Below, in pieces: positions 43,794-52,612 of a stretch of 64,000 nucleotides of DNA. Every line of letters starts with the position of its first letter. The stretch's first letter is position 1. Made by a program: the position numbers and the translations under genes. The stretch is from Desulfitobacterium chlororespirans DSM 11544 (GTDB taxonomy: Bacteria; Bacillota; Desulfitobacteriia; Desulfitobacteriales; Desulfitobacteriaceae), in the NCBI RefSeq assembly GCF_900143285.1, contig NZ_FRDN01000007.1:38371-102370 (forward strand), in the 5' to 3' direction. The notes under the pieces are model-generated. The model ran no database searches, was not told where the DNA came from, and worked only from the letters and a program-made list of their open reading frames with translations.

Positions 43794-44749
43794 CAAAACA
43801 CCCCTAATACTAAATCATGAAGCTTAAGGGTCCACAATACATAGAGAACCCAAAGCATAACGACCGCGATGAGATGCCTGTCTTTAGTGACAAGTTTGGA
43901 TGGATCTCCCGCCTCACCTTTATGAATAAGATAAAGATAGCGAAAAATACCGTAAATTACGAAGGGCACTGAATAAATGAGATCGGTGGTATGATGAAGA
44001 GCCACCGTTGCCGAATCGAGAGTATAGAGGCTGTAGGTAAAGATAACCCCTCCGGCCGTAATCCCCAGCAATTGATTCAGCAACCCGGGGCTGTATCGTT
44101 CCAAAACAGGCCGATGCAATCCGGCATCCGCGTTCAATTCGTTCAACTCAGAACACCGCTTTCCGAAGCCCATAAAAAGAGCTACCATAAAGCCACACAA
44201 TAAGAGCCACTCTGAAGGGGGAATTCCCACACCCCAGGTTCCCATGAGAATCCTCATCATAAAGCCCAGGGCAATAATAAATACATCGACGAGAACAATC
44301 CGCTTAAGCCCCTTTGTATAAGCTAAATTCTGGGCAACATACAAAACAAGAATTCCGGCAGCAATTTTTGACACATGCCAACCCAGGAAAAGTCCCCCCA
44401 GCAGAAACAGTGCAAAAATCAAGCCTGCCGCAGAAAGGGTCACCCGATTTGAAGCAAGCGGACGCTTACGTTTAATCGGATGATTCCGATCATAATCTCG
44501 ATCGACAAAATCATTCATCACATAGACTGCGCTGGAAACAAGACAAAAGGCCACCGCAGCAATGATGACCTTTAGAATCAGGTGTTGGTTAAGATTTTGA
44601 GTAAAGAGCAGACCGATGAAGACAAAGGAATTCTTAACCCATTGCCGTGGACGGACTAATTGAGCAAGTGCCTGCATAGTATTCTTCTTTTGCGGGTCGA
44701 AATCAGGTTTTTCATCCTTTAAAGTTTCCAACCGGGCCATCAATGACAT
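43793..44749 (-). CDS. UbiA-family decaprenyl-phosphate phosphoribosyltransferase-like protein
   Basis: A 318-aa prenyltransferase with nine or so membrane helices. YVMNDFVDRDYDRNHPIKRKRPLAS carries the first Asp-rich motif. The overall pattern (RPRQWVKNSFVFIGLLF at the start, SELNELNADAGLHRPVLERYS later) is that of DPPR synthases, which attach phosphoribose to polyprenyl phosphate. In mycobacteria this makes the arabinose donor; here the product is unknown. The start (ATG at 44749, or 44740) is uncertain because the ribosome site is weak. First gene of a three-gene envelope cluster. Confidence 0.82.
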   Translation of the reverse strand: MSLMARLETLKDEKPDFDPQKKNTMQALAQLVRPRQWVKNSFVFIGLLFTQNLNQHLILKVIIAAVAFCLVSSAVYVMNDFVDRDYDRNHPIKRKRPLASNRVTLSAAGLIFALFLLGGLFLGWHVSKIAAGILVLYVAQNLAYTKGLKRIVLVDVFIIALGFMMRILMGTWGVGIPPSEWLLLCGFMVALFMGFGKRCSELNELNADAGLHRPVLERYSPGLLNQLLGITAGGVIFTYSLYTLDSATVALHHTTDLIYSVPFVIYGIFRYLYLIHKGEAGDPSKLVTKDRHLIAVVMLWVLYVLWTLKLHDLVLGVF

Positions 44750-44966
44750 ACACACCCTATCTATTAATCTTAAACAATAATTATAGCATAGTCGTTGCTA
44801 TTCATAAATATACGATTAGATATTCGACCAATCCTTCCCACTTCCTCTATTTCTCAATAATGTTCCAGAAATTGTTTTTGGCGCTTTACAACCCCCAGCT
44901 TGTCTTATATGATTATCTGGAGAGCAACTGAGAGCGGGATGCCCAGTTGATAAGGAGGTTGATAAG

Positions 44967-45317
44967 TTGGATAACGGCCAATTTCAGGAATTAGTCATCC
45001 AGCAGCTGAGTACACTCACTAAAAGCATAGATACCTTAGCAATCAACCAAGAAGTGATGCAGGCTGATATCAACACCATGAAGACTGACATCAACACTAT
45101 GAAGACTGACATCATTGGTATGAAAACAGATATCTCTAACCTCAAGCAATCTCAGGTTCGCATGGAAGAAGATTTAACGAGGAAAATCACAGCTTTATTT
45201 GACAGCAGAGAATTACAAAAAGATGTCAATCAAAATGTTTCACGCTCCTTAGAGCGTATTGAAGCCAAGATTGACATCCTACAAATAGAAACCGCTTACC
45301 TTAAACGAATAAAATGA
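44967..45317 (+). CDS. Coiled-coil protein with tandem heptad repeats
   Basis: A 116-aa protein, almost entirely helical. Residues about 33-60 are heptads of the type NTMKTDI repeated three to four times, encoded by 21-bp DNA repeats, then LSNLKQSQVRMEEDL-like heptads continue. The start is a TTG with AAGGAGG eight bases upstream. No family known to me beyond a generic coiled coil. Followed by a strong terminator and comM. Confidence 0.65.
   Translation: MDNGQFQELVIQQLSTLTKSIDTLAINQEVMQADINTMKTDINTMKTDIIGMKTDISNLKQSQVRMEEDLTRKITALFDSRELQKDVNQNVSRSLERIEAKIDILQIETAYLKRIK
45069..45134 (+). repeat. 21-bp in-frame tandem repeat in coiled-coil gene
   Basis: Units of the type AACACCATGAAGACTGACATC occur three times with increasing divergence, each encoding one heptad. 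Confidence 0.7.
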
Positions 45318-45325
45318 GAGAATCC

Positions 45326-45385
45326 TAGGCTCCTCCCACCGTAGTCGGTTGTGAAAATCACTACGCTGGAGGAGCCTAATTTTTA
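45326..45385 (+). terminator. Intrinsic terminator of coiled-coil gene
   Basis: TAGGCTCCTCC (45326-45336) pairs with GGAGGAGCCTA (45368-45378), with an inner CGTAGT/ACTACG helix and TTTTT downstream on the plus strand. Confidence 0.85.
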
Positions 45386-45457
45386 CAAATCCCCAAACCA
45401 CCTTGGAAGGAAACTCTAATATTCTGTCGAATTCTTCCTCTTATAGGAGGGATTTGG

Positions 45458-46981
45458 ATGTTTGCTGCTGTTCATGGTATGGCAGTCTCCGGTATTCAGG
45501 CGCATTTAATACGGGTGGAAGTGGATGTCTCCAATGGTTTGCCTGAGTTCAGCATCGTTGGGCTGGCCAAGGCTGCCGTACGTGAGTCCCGGGAGCGGGT
45601 TCGCTCAGCCATCAAAAATTCAGGGTTTGATTTTCCCTTGCAGCGCATTACGGTTAATTTGGCTCCCGCTGACCTGAAAAAGGATGGTTCGGGTTTAGAT
45701 CTGCCTATTGCCCTTGGCATTTTAGCGGCTACCGGGCAATGTTCATTTGCGGACCTTTCTCATACCGTCTTTGTCGGGGAATTATCCCTTGAGGGGCAGC
45801 TGCGGCCGGTTCCCGGAATTCTCGCCATGGCCGTGTCCTTAGCCCAGCACAATGAATATGCTTTGATCATTCCTCCAGAGAACCTTCTTGAGGCTAACCT
45901 CATTGAAGAGATTAAAAGCGGCTCCGCAGAATATCTGGCCCAGCTGGTCCATTCTTTGAAAACCGATCAACTCTTCAGCAATCCCCAGGCAAAACCCCTC
46001 ACACCAGAGATATCTGCGGACCATCCCATCGATTTAAGCAGTATTCGGGGACAGCAGCAAGCCAAACGAGCCTTAGAAATCGCTGCCGCCGGTGGGCACA
46101 ACCTTCTGCTCATTGGTCCCCCCGGCTCTGGTAAAACCATGCTTGCCAAAGCCTATTCAGGCATTCTGCCTCCCTTAACCCGCTCCGAAAGCCTGGAAGT
46201 TACAAAGATTTACAGCATCGCCGGCTTGCTTGGCCATAACGGGCAACTTATACAGAGGAGACCCTTTCGGCAGCCTCACCATTCGGCAACTGTAACCGGG
46301 ATTCTCGGTGGCGGACATGATCTTAAGCCCGGTGAACTCATTCTTGCCAATCATGGTGTGCTCTTTCTGGATGAATTGCCGGAGTTTTCCCGGAGAGTCC
46401 TGGAATCTCTGCGTCAACCTCTGGAAGACCGGGAGCTTACCTTAACCCGCCAGCGGGGCAGTGTCAGGTACCCGGCACGTTTGAGCCTCGTCTGCAGTAT
46501 GAATCCATGTCTCTGCGGCTGGAACGGGGATTCAGCGCGGGTCTGTACCTGTACACCATGGCAAATCAGTCATTACCGCGGCCGGATATCCGGCCCCTTG
46601 CTTGATCGCCTTGATCTTCATATAGAAGTTCCCCGGGTGGAGTTTGATGAGCTCCACCGCTATCCGGAAAGCGAAACCTCAGCAGATGTTCAAAAACGTG
46701 TCCTTAAGGCCCGCCAATGCCAATGGATCCGCCTGGGAGAAAGCCGAACCAATGCGGAAATGAGCGCTGGGGAAACATCAGCTTTTTGCCGCCTCGACTC
46801 CACAGGTGAACAGCTTTTGCGCAGTGTGTTCGATCGTCAACACCTTAGCGCCCGCAGTCACGACAGGATTCTCAGGGTTGCCCGCACCATCGCCGATTTG
46901 GATAGTGAGGACTCTATCCTGCCTCGCCATCTTGCTGAAGCCCTTCAGTACCGGGCTTTGGACCGCTCAGATGCCCACTGA
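45458..46981 (+). CDS. comM: YifB/ComM-family AAA+ ATPase (Mg chelatase-like)
   Basis: A 507-aa protein of the ComM family, a branch-migration helicase in natural transformation of some bacteria. N-terminal Lon-like domain (VDVSNGLPEFSIVGLAKAAVRESRERVRSAIKNSGFDFP), Walker A LIGPPGSGKTMLAKAY, Walker B GVLFLDELPEF, and a four-Cys zinc region CSMNPCLCGWNG...CTCTPW. ATAGGAGG lies before the ATG. With dprA in the same window it hints at a competence set, but no uptake genes are seen here. Confidence 0.92.
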   Translation: MFAAVHGMAVSGIQAHLIRVEVDVSNGLPEFSIVGLAKAAVRESRERVRSAIKNSGFDFPLQRITVNLAPADLKKDGSGLDLPIALGILAATGQCSFADLSHTVFVGELSLEGQLRPVPGILAMAVSLAQHNEYALIIPPENLLEANLIEEIKSGSAEYLAQLVHSLKTDQLFSNPQAKPLTPEISADHPIDLSSIRGQQQAKRALEIAAAGGHNLLLIGPPGSGKTMLAKAYSGILPPLTRSESLEVTKIYSIAGLLGHNGQLIQRRPFRQPHHSATVTGILGGGHDLKPGELILANHGVLFLDELPEFSRRVLESLRQPLEDRELTLTRQRGSVRYPARLSLVCSMNPCLCGWNGDSARVCTCTPWQISHYRGRISGPLLDRLDLHIEVPRVEFDELHRYPESETSADVQKRVLKARQCQWIRLGESRTNAEMSAGETSAFCRLDSTGEQLLRSVFDRQHLSARSHDRILRVARTIADLDSEDSILPRHLAEALQYRALDRSDAH

Positions 46982-47056
46982 CTCCTTCACTTTTCCCTTT
47001 TTTTTAAGGCATCATCCGGCTCACTCATCAACCCCCATGACAAGCAGAAATTGCAG

Positions 47057-47105
47057 ACGGCTGAAGAATAGGGTCATCCCCTGCTCTCCAGCCGTTTGTT
47101 TTTCT
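47057..47105 (+). terminator. Intrinsic terminator after comM
   Basis: ACGGCTG (47057-47063) pairs with CAGCCGT (47089-47095), followed by TTTGTTTTT. Confidence 0.75.
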
Positions 47106-47129
47106 GCCTATCTCTTTCGCCTATTAAAC

Positions 47130-49016
47130 TTAAGCTGTAATAGATACTCCGGTCTCATAGAGTTTTTCTTCTGCGATAAGCTTTACTTGATATTTTCCGG
47201 ATAATCCGGTCTTGTTGATATAGACATCGATGTTGCGAGGGTCAGCTTTCTGGAATGTCCCTACACACATGGCTTGGAAGGCCTGAGGCACAGTATTGAC
47301 AGGATATCTCTTTACCCCGCCGTCTCCGTCCACCAAAAGCAGCTGAGCCATTTCCCCGGCCTCGAAGATGGCGTTAAGGAGAACCCGATCCTCTTCTTCT
47401 GTGATGGATGCTTCATAATGATCCGGCACCCTCTCACCTGTCTCCACAGCCTTGATCTTCATCTTTGTCTCCTGGGTCTCAACTAAATTGCCCAGTATTT
47501 CGCCCGCACCCAATTCAGCCGTTTCGTGGGCATAGTAGAGGGGCAATTTTTCAGCACGGTAACAATTGGCCGGTACTTGTAATTCATACATAAGCACATC
47601 ATCTTTAAGCTCGCAGGTAATGGAATTGAAGGTAAACACACTATCCTTAAACTCCGGTTGCAGGACTTTCATAACTGCCATACCTTCGCAGGTTGCACCG
47701 TTTTCATAGCCGATTCCGCCGGAGTGAACCAGGTAATGGCCTTCATTGTAATACTCCACATTGCAAATGTAGGGAGAGAAGAACTCAGCGCCCCGCTCTT
47801 TTCCATATTGCCATACTTGTTCTATGGTCATTTTTTCGGTATCAATACGGTACCTCACACCACGGCTGAAATTCCGGCCGTTCGGCAAGTAGTTTTCTTT
47901 ATTCTTCGCTCTGAAGTGGCCGTTATCGAAAAGCATGATATCCCCATCAGGTAAAACCACACAAGCATGCTGCTCATACTGCCAGTCAAATTCCCCTTCC
48001 CCAACCGGGGTAAAGAAATAGTTGTCCACCATGTCCTGGGGCCACCCCTCAGGATCCCCAATGACCCAGTTTAACTCACCTGTATCATAGTCAATGTTGA
48101 TCACCACATCCTGGTGGCGACCGGAGAAGCATAAGCTGTTGGTCTTCTTATCATACCAAACGGCGTTATTATGAAACCAATCGTGGGCATCCTGGCTTCC
48201 GGAACCGGCTACATTCTGGGGCAGGACCTTTTTATAATCCCATGACTTGAGAATTTCTCCCGTTTTGGCATCCAGGAGCACGCACATATCTTCAACCGTA
48301 CCTGAGTAGAAATCAAAGGTAAGCACCAGAATATTGCCATCTTCCATGACAAATTGATCATGGTGGTATCCGCCGGATAGACGGTATTCTTTGAATATCT
48401 TCCCACTAAAGGCCATTTCATAAAGACCTGTGGTAAAATAAGGCAATTTTACTAAACGCTCCGTGCCAATGAGAATATGACCATTTGCCATGCGCTTGAG
48501 ATCAAAGGCAAAGTTCTTTGTGGCATACCAGCGAACTTCTCCGGCATAGTCATAACCTACAGGCATAGCTTTCATCGCTGCCGTCAGAAACATCAGGTTG
48601 TTGCCCATGTATTCAGGGGTGGTCTTAATCGAGGTGGCTACCGGGACATCGGGATGAAGAGGCTCGGTCTTAAGGGTTATTGTGTTCTTTTGCCCATTAG
48701 CCAAGACGATTTCAACCTTATTTTCATAATCCGCATAGAGACCATAAACCGGCAGAATATGTTTTTTATGGGCGGGGAAGGTATGCCGGATATCTCCAGG
48801 GTGCTCTTTGCCACGAATGATTATGGTTGCCTCGGTGGCTACCGGTGTTTCAAATAAGACCATGGCCGTTAAGGGGCAAATATCATAAGGGTTGAGTTTA
48901 ACCAGTGGATTCTCCAGTGTATAGTGACCGGCTGAAAATTCAGCCAGAAAAGCTTCTTCCAGCTCCTTTTGTCTATGGATAATATGGGGCATCTGCTCAT
49001 TTTTGATCGAATTCAT
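47130..49016 (-). CDS. Aryl-sulfate sulfotransferase (ASST) family, apparently cytosolic
   Basis: Transfers sulfate between phenolic compounds without PAPS. The 628-aa protein has the six-bladed propeller core with the conserved residues: H219 (GGYHHDQF), H282 and N284 (DAHDWFHNNAV), R300 (CFSGRHQDVV) and H350 (WQYEQHACVV), the last corresponding to the catalytic His. The R300-H282 spacing of 18 matches the E. coli enzyme as I recall it. There is no signal peptide: the N-terminus is MNSIKNEQMPHIIHRQKEL, unlike the periplasmic enterobacterial form. AGGAGTG precedes the ATG. Followed upstream by an MFS transporter. Confidence 0.88.
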   Translation of the reverse strand: MNSIKNEQMPHIIHRQKELEEAFLAEFSAGHYTLENPLVKLNPYDICPLTAMVLFETPVATEATIIIRGKEHPGDIRHTFPAHKKHILPVYGLYADYENKVEIVLANGQKNTITLKTEPLHPDVPVATSIKTTPEYMGNNLMFLTAAMKAMPVGYDYAGEVRWYATKNFAFDLKRMANGHILIGTERLVKLPYFTTGLYEMAFSGKIFKEYRLSGGYHHDQFVMEDGNILVLTFDFYSGTVEDMCVLLDAKTGEILKSWDYKKVLPQNVAGSGSQDAHDWFHNNAVWYDKKTNSLCFSGRHQDVVINIDYDTGELNWVIGDPEGWPQDMVDNYFFTPVGEGEFDWQYEQHACVVLPDGDIMLFDNGHFRAKNKENYLPNGRNFSRGVRYRIDTEKMTIEQVWQYGKERGAEFFSPYICNVEYYNEGHYLVHSGGIGYENGATCEGMAVMKVLQPEFKDSVFTFNSITCELKDDVLMYELQVPANCYRAEKLPLYYAHETAELGAGEILGNLVETQETKMKIKAVETGERVPDHYEASITEEEDRVLLNAIFEAGEMAQLLLVDGDGGVKRYPVNTVPQAFQAMCVGTFQKADPRNIDVYINKTGLSGKYQVKLIAEEKLYETGVSITA

Positions 49017-49072
49017 TATACAACACTCCTATTTGACACTCCTATTTTTCAGATTAAGCCTTTAACACTGCT

Positions 49073-50449
49073 TTAATCAATTTCCTCCAACGGTCTTCCG
49101 CCCGTACGTGCTCCCAGGGCAAGAATGAACAGACCTCCGAAGGTCATCAACCCGGCAATAACCAGATACAAGACTTTAAAGCCAAAACCTGCCATGATGA
49201 GGGGGACAACGAGTTGGGAGGCTGATACACCAAGACGCTGGCAGGCATTGATGGTACCTACGGCGGTGTTGCGCATTTTAGTCGGGAAATGCTCCGGTAC
49301 ATAAGCCATAGCGATAAATCCTGTGCCCATTCCTACTGCGTTGATCATAAGGGCTACAATCATCACGACCATATAGGTGTTACCCAGGCTGGCAAAGAGA
49401 ATAGTCAAAGCTGCACCGGCCAAAACACCGACAGCCATCGGAATCTTCCGGCCGCCTTTGTCGGCGAGGGGTGACATGAGGAACAGCCCTATCGGGCCGC
49501 CCAGCATAAAGGCTGTCCCAATCGTTAAGCTTTGTTCAAGAGTAAATCCTTTCATGGTGAGCAGGGTTGGGGTCCAGACGGATGTTGCAAAGCTGGCAAT
49601 ATTGATGGGAATACCAAAACCCAGCAAAATCAGCGTGCGTTTAAGATACTTCCCTTTAAACATCCCGGTAAACTGTTCAATGAAGTTTGTCTTAGGAGGA
49701 GTATGCTTGGCTGCTTCAGACAAATCAATAGTAAAACCACTGATTTCTTCAATAACCGTCTCCGCTTCAGCGATTCTCCCTTTGCTTACCAGCCAACGGG
49801 GCGATTCTTTAAGATATTTGAAACCAAGTATGAAGCTGATAAAGCCTAACGCACCCAGATAGAAAATAATCCGCCAAGCTTCCGGACTTGTAGGAATGAT
49901 TGCTCTGGAGATAAATCCGATGGCCGGCATAGCCATGAAACCTCCGGCAGCAGTCAAGTTCTGCCATTTTCCCCGACTTTCTCCCGGAGACATTTCTGAA
50001 ATGTAGGCAATGGAAGTAACCATCATCATGAAAATACCGAATCCGGTGGCCGCTCTGGCAAAGACAAAGACGGCAAAATTACTGGTCAAACCATTTAAAA
50101 CAGACATGGAAGAAAAGATCAACATGGCCAATAAGAAGGTTTTACGGCGACCGATGGCATCGGAAATAAACCCACCCAGAAATCCTCCCAGCGTCATGCC
50201 TAAAAAGTAAGTGGAGGTTATGGTGGCAATTTGATGCTGTGCAACAAATCCCCCTTGGATCAGAGCTGGGGCAATAAAGGAGAAATTGTTATTGTCCATC
50301 TGCTCAAAAAAGTAAGATAAAACAATGATGATAAATAAGAACATATGTTGCCTGGATACAGGCAGTCCATCAAAATAATTATTAAGTTTCTTTACTTTTG
50401 AGCCACCGGCAGGGGGAGTTCCCTTATCAAGGTTAATTTCTAAACTCAT
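49073..50449 (-). CDS. MFS metabolite:H+ symporter
   Basis: A 458-aa, 12-helix major facilitator. It has the motif GGFLGGFISDAIGRRKTFLLAM between helices 2 and 3 and ESPRWLVSKGRIAEAETVI before the central loop, as in aromatic-acid and sugar porters. Given the neighbouring arylsulfotransferase it may move a phenolic acid or sulfate ester. The start at 50449 (MSLEINLDKG) is uncertain; an ATG four codons upstream is possible. Confidence 0.85.
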   Translation of the reverse strand: MSLEINLDKGTPPAGGSKVKKLNNYFDGLPVSRQHMFLFIIIVLSYFFEQMDNNNFSFIAPALIQGGFVAQHQIATITSTYFLGMTLGGFLGGFISDAIGRRKTFLLAMLIFSSMSVLNGLTSNFAVFVFARAATGFGIFMMMVTSIAYISEMSPGESRGKWQNLTAAGGFMAMPAIGFISRAIIPTSPEAWRIIFYLGALGFISFILGFKYLKESPRWLVSKGRIAEAETVIEEISGFTIDLSEAAKHTPPKTNFIEQFTGMFKGKYLKRTLILLGFGIPINIASFATSVWTPTLLTMKGFTLEQSLTIGTAFMLGGPIGLFLMSPLADKGGRKIPMAVGVLAGAALTILFASLGNTYMVVMIVALMINAVGMGTGFIAMAYVPEHFPTKMRNTAVGTINACQRLGVSASQLVVPLIMAGFGFKVLYLVIAGLMTFGGLFILALGARTGGRPLEEID

Positions 50450-50461
50450 ATAGTTCCACAT

Positions 50462-50718
50462 CCTTTACATAATAAACCTAAAACCATACAATATTAGAGC
50501 GCATGCAAAGAAGAAAGACCGTACTTTCACAACCCCTCCTTTTCGTTTCCCTTTCCGACCCTTTGACATAAATAATGTGGATGAACCAATTGGTTGCTCT
50601 TATTGTAGGATATTGTTTTCTCTTTGCATAATATAGGTTTTGTTATGTCAGGTATGTGAAAAATAATATATGCACTTACTCGTGCCTATATAGCATATTA
50701 ACTATTACGTTATAACGC
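50462..50718 (-). promoter_or_regulatory. Promoter/operator region of MFS-ASST operon
   Basis: 257 bp without a gene, AT-rich, with AACCAATTGGTT (perfect 12-bp palindrome), a CGTTATAACG palindrome near the LysR stop, and ATATTG...GCATAATAT symmetry of the LysR T-N11-A type. Likely binding sites for the LysR regulators next door, by position only. Confidence 0.4.
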
Positions 50719-51648
50719 TTATCCTATCTGGCTGATCAGGTTATCCCGAATCAATTCTTTAACTAATGCCAGCAATTCTCTTTCGATAAATGACAAGGAT
50801 TCGTGATGAGAGTATAAGATAAAGATATCCCACTGCTCACTTAACTCATGCATGGGTATGGCCTTAATCATTCCACTGCTCATATATAAATCGTTGTAAG
50901 ATAAAATCTCCGGAAAAATAGAAAACCCGAAGTCAGCGCTGATCAGTCTTTTCAGCAATTCGATATCTTCAACAATAATCGGCTTATGCAGAGGACATCT
51001 TAAATTTCGCGAAGTTTGGATATAGTTTTCTTTATAGGAAATCATCTTCATGGACCTAATATCGGAGAAGCTGATCCGCTCTTTATCTGCCAAAGGATTT
51101 TTACTGCTTAAGAAAAGCATCAATTTGGCCTGACCACCGGAGATGATCTCCCATTCGATCTCCACGTCATTCAGCTGCTTGAGTAAATCCTTTTTGCCCT
51201 CTTGACCACAGGGTATAACGCCTATGGAATAGGCTCCCCGATCCATGTTTTCGACGATTTCATAATAGGGAGCCTCATGGATATGCAGATTAACCTCCGG
51301 ATAGAGCTCACGAAATTTCATCAGCAGATCGGGGGCTATGGCATTGGCAAAGGCTCCTGGTATCGCAATCTGAAGATTACGGATCAGGACTTTTCTCCCG
51401 TCCATCATGCCCTTGATCTTTTCGCTTAAGGTCAGAATATTTCTTGCCAGCTCCAAGGCAGCTTCCCCTTGTTCCGTGGGTGCCACTCCTATATTACTGC
51501 GTTCAAAGATCTTCAGCCCCAATTCTTCCTCCAGCCGGCTGACGGATATGCTTAATGAGGGTTGGCTGATAAAAAGCGCATTGGCAGCCTTGGAAAGGGA
51601 GCCATGTTCATAAATTTTTACGATTTGATCAAGTTGTTCTATCCGCAT
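50719..51648 (-). CDS. LysR-family regulator 1
   Basis: A 309-aa LysR regulator: N-terminal HTH (MRIEQLDQIVKIYEHGSLSKAANALFISQPSLSISVSRLEEELGLKIFERS) and a periplasmic-binding-like effector domain (LQIAIPGAFANAIAPDLLMKF). Ribosome site AAGGGGGAGG. It is a paralogue of the next gene (both start MRIEQL and have matching AIPGAFANA/LAPGAFNSF regions). Same strand as the transporter and sulfotransferase it probably controls. Confidence 0.9.
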   Translation of the reverse strand: MRIEQLDQIVKIYEHGSLSKAANALFISQPSLSISVSRLEEELGLKIFERSNIGVAPTEQGEAALELARNILTLSEKIKGMMDGRKVLIRNLQIAIPGAFANAIAPDLLMKFRELYPEVNLHIHEAPYYEIVENMDRGAYSIGVIPCGQEGKKDLLKQLNDVEIEWEIISGGQAKLMLFLSSKNPLADKERISFSDIRSMKMISYKENYIQTSRNLRCPLHKPIIVEDIELLKRLISADFGFSIFPEILSYNDLYMSSGMIKAIPMHELSEQWDIFILYSHHESLSFIERELLALVKELIRDNLISQIG

Positions 51649-51662
51649 GATAAACCTCCCCC

Positions 51663-52586
51663 TTAACTAACGTTGCCGGCTATTACCTCGCTAAGCATCT
51701 TCTTCAGTTGCTTCGCAGAATGAGACAAAGGTTCGGTTCTGGAATAGATAAGGTACATTTTCATTTTGACTTCATCAGTTATCTTTGCGATGGCCCGATA
51801 GCTTAGTAATTCTTGTTCAAAAAACAAATCGTTATGAAAGAAAAAACGCGGAAAAACGGCGATTGCCTGATTTTTGGCGACGATTGTTTTCATGACCTCA
51901 CGGTTATAGACAATCAGGAACTCACTCTTCGCCGTATCGATTCCGCAATTGCGCAGCAAATTGCGATACCTGCCGCAATAATCTACAAAGGTCATTCCTT
52001 CTAAATCAGACAAATTTATGCTCTCTTTAGCGGCCAAAGGATGCCCTTTGCCAAGAACCAAACATAAATCATCCTGAGTAATTTCTTCATAAGCAATGTC
52101 ATTGATATCGAGAAGCTTGCGCATGGTATCGTCATCATTGCTGGTCCAAACCGGGACCCCCATCAAACATGTTCCCGTAGCCACCTTATCCACGATGGCA
52201 ATACCTATATCCTCGGTAATCATTAGATTCACATTAGGGTATCTTTCATTGAAACGAGTGAGCAAAAGACCGGCAAATGAGTTAAAGGCCCCTGGTGCAA
52301 GAGCCAGGCTGAGATTGCCGGTCAGATTGGCTTCACCACTTGCCAGAGATTTGAGTTCTTCAATAGTATTGATAATTTCACGGGCCAAACCCACAACCTC
52401 TTTCCCCTGGCAGGTCGGAATCAATCCTCCCCGGTTGCGGCGGAACAGTTTATAGCCCAGCTCATCCTCCAGGTTTTTCATAGAGTGGCTAAGCTGAGGC
52501 TGGCCCATAAAGAATGTTTTCGCCGCTTCCGAGATGGATTTCTTATTATTGACTTCGATAATATGCTGAAGCTGCTCTATACGCAT
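51663..52586 (-). CDS. LysR-family regulator 2
   Basis: A 307-aa LysR regulator with HTH (MRIEQLQHIIEVNNKKSISEAAKTFFMGQPQLSHSMKNLEDELGYKLFRRN) and effector domain. Only 14 bp separate it from regulator 1, so they form an operon. The pair likely arose by tandem duplication and divergence. Effector unknown. Confidence 0.9.
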   Translation of the reverse strand: MRIEQLQHIIEVNNKKSISEAAKTFFMGQPQLSHSMKNLEDELGYKLFRRNRGGLIPTCQGKEVVGLAREIINTIEELKSLASGEANLTGNLSLALAPGAFNSFAGLLLTRFNERYPNVNLMITEDIGIAIVDKVATGTCLMGVPVWTSNDDDTMRKLLDINDIAYEEITQDDLCLVLGKGHPLAAKESINLSDLEGMTFVDYCGRYRNLLRNCGIDTAKSEFLIVYNREVMKTIVAKNQAIAVFPRFFFHNDLFFEQELLSYRAIAKITDEVKMKMYLIYSRTEPLSHSAKQLKKMLSEVIAGNVS

Positions 52587-52612
52587 AGAAACTACCCTCT
52601 CCTGTCGTTCTT

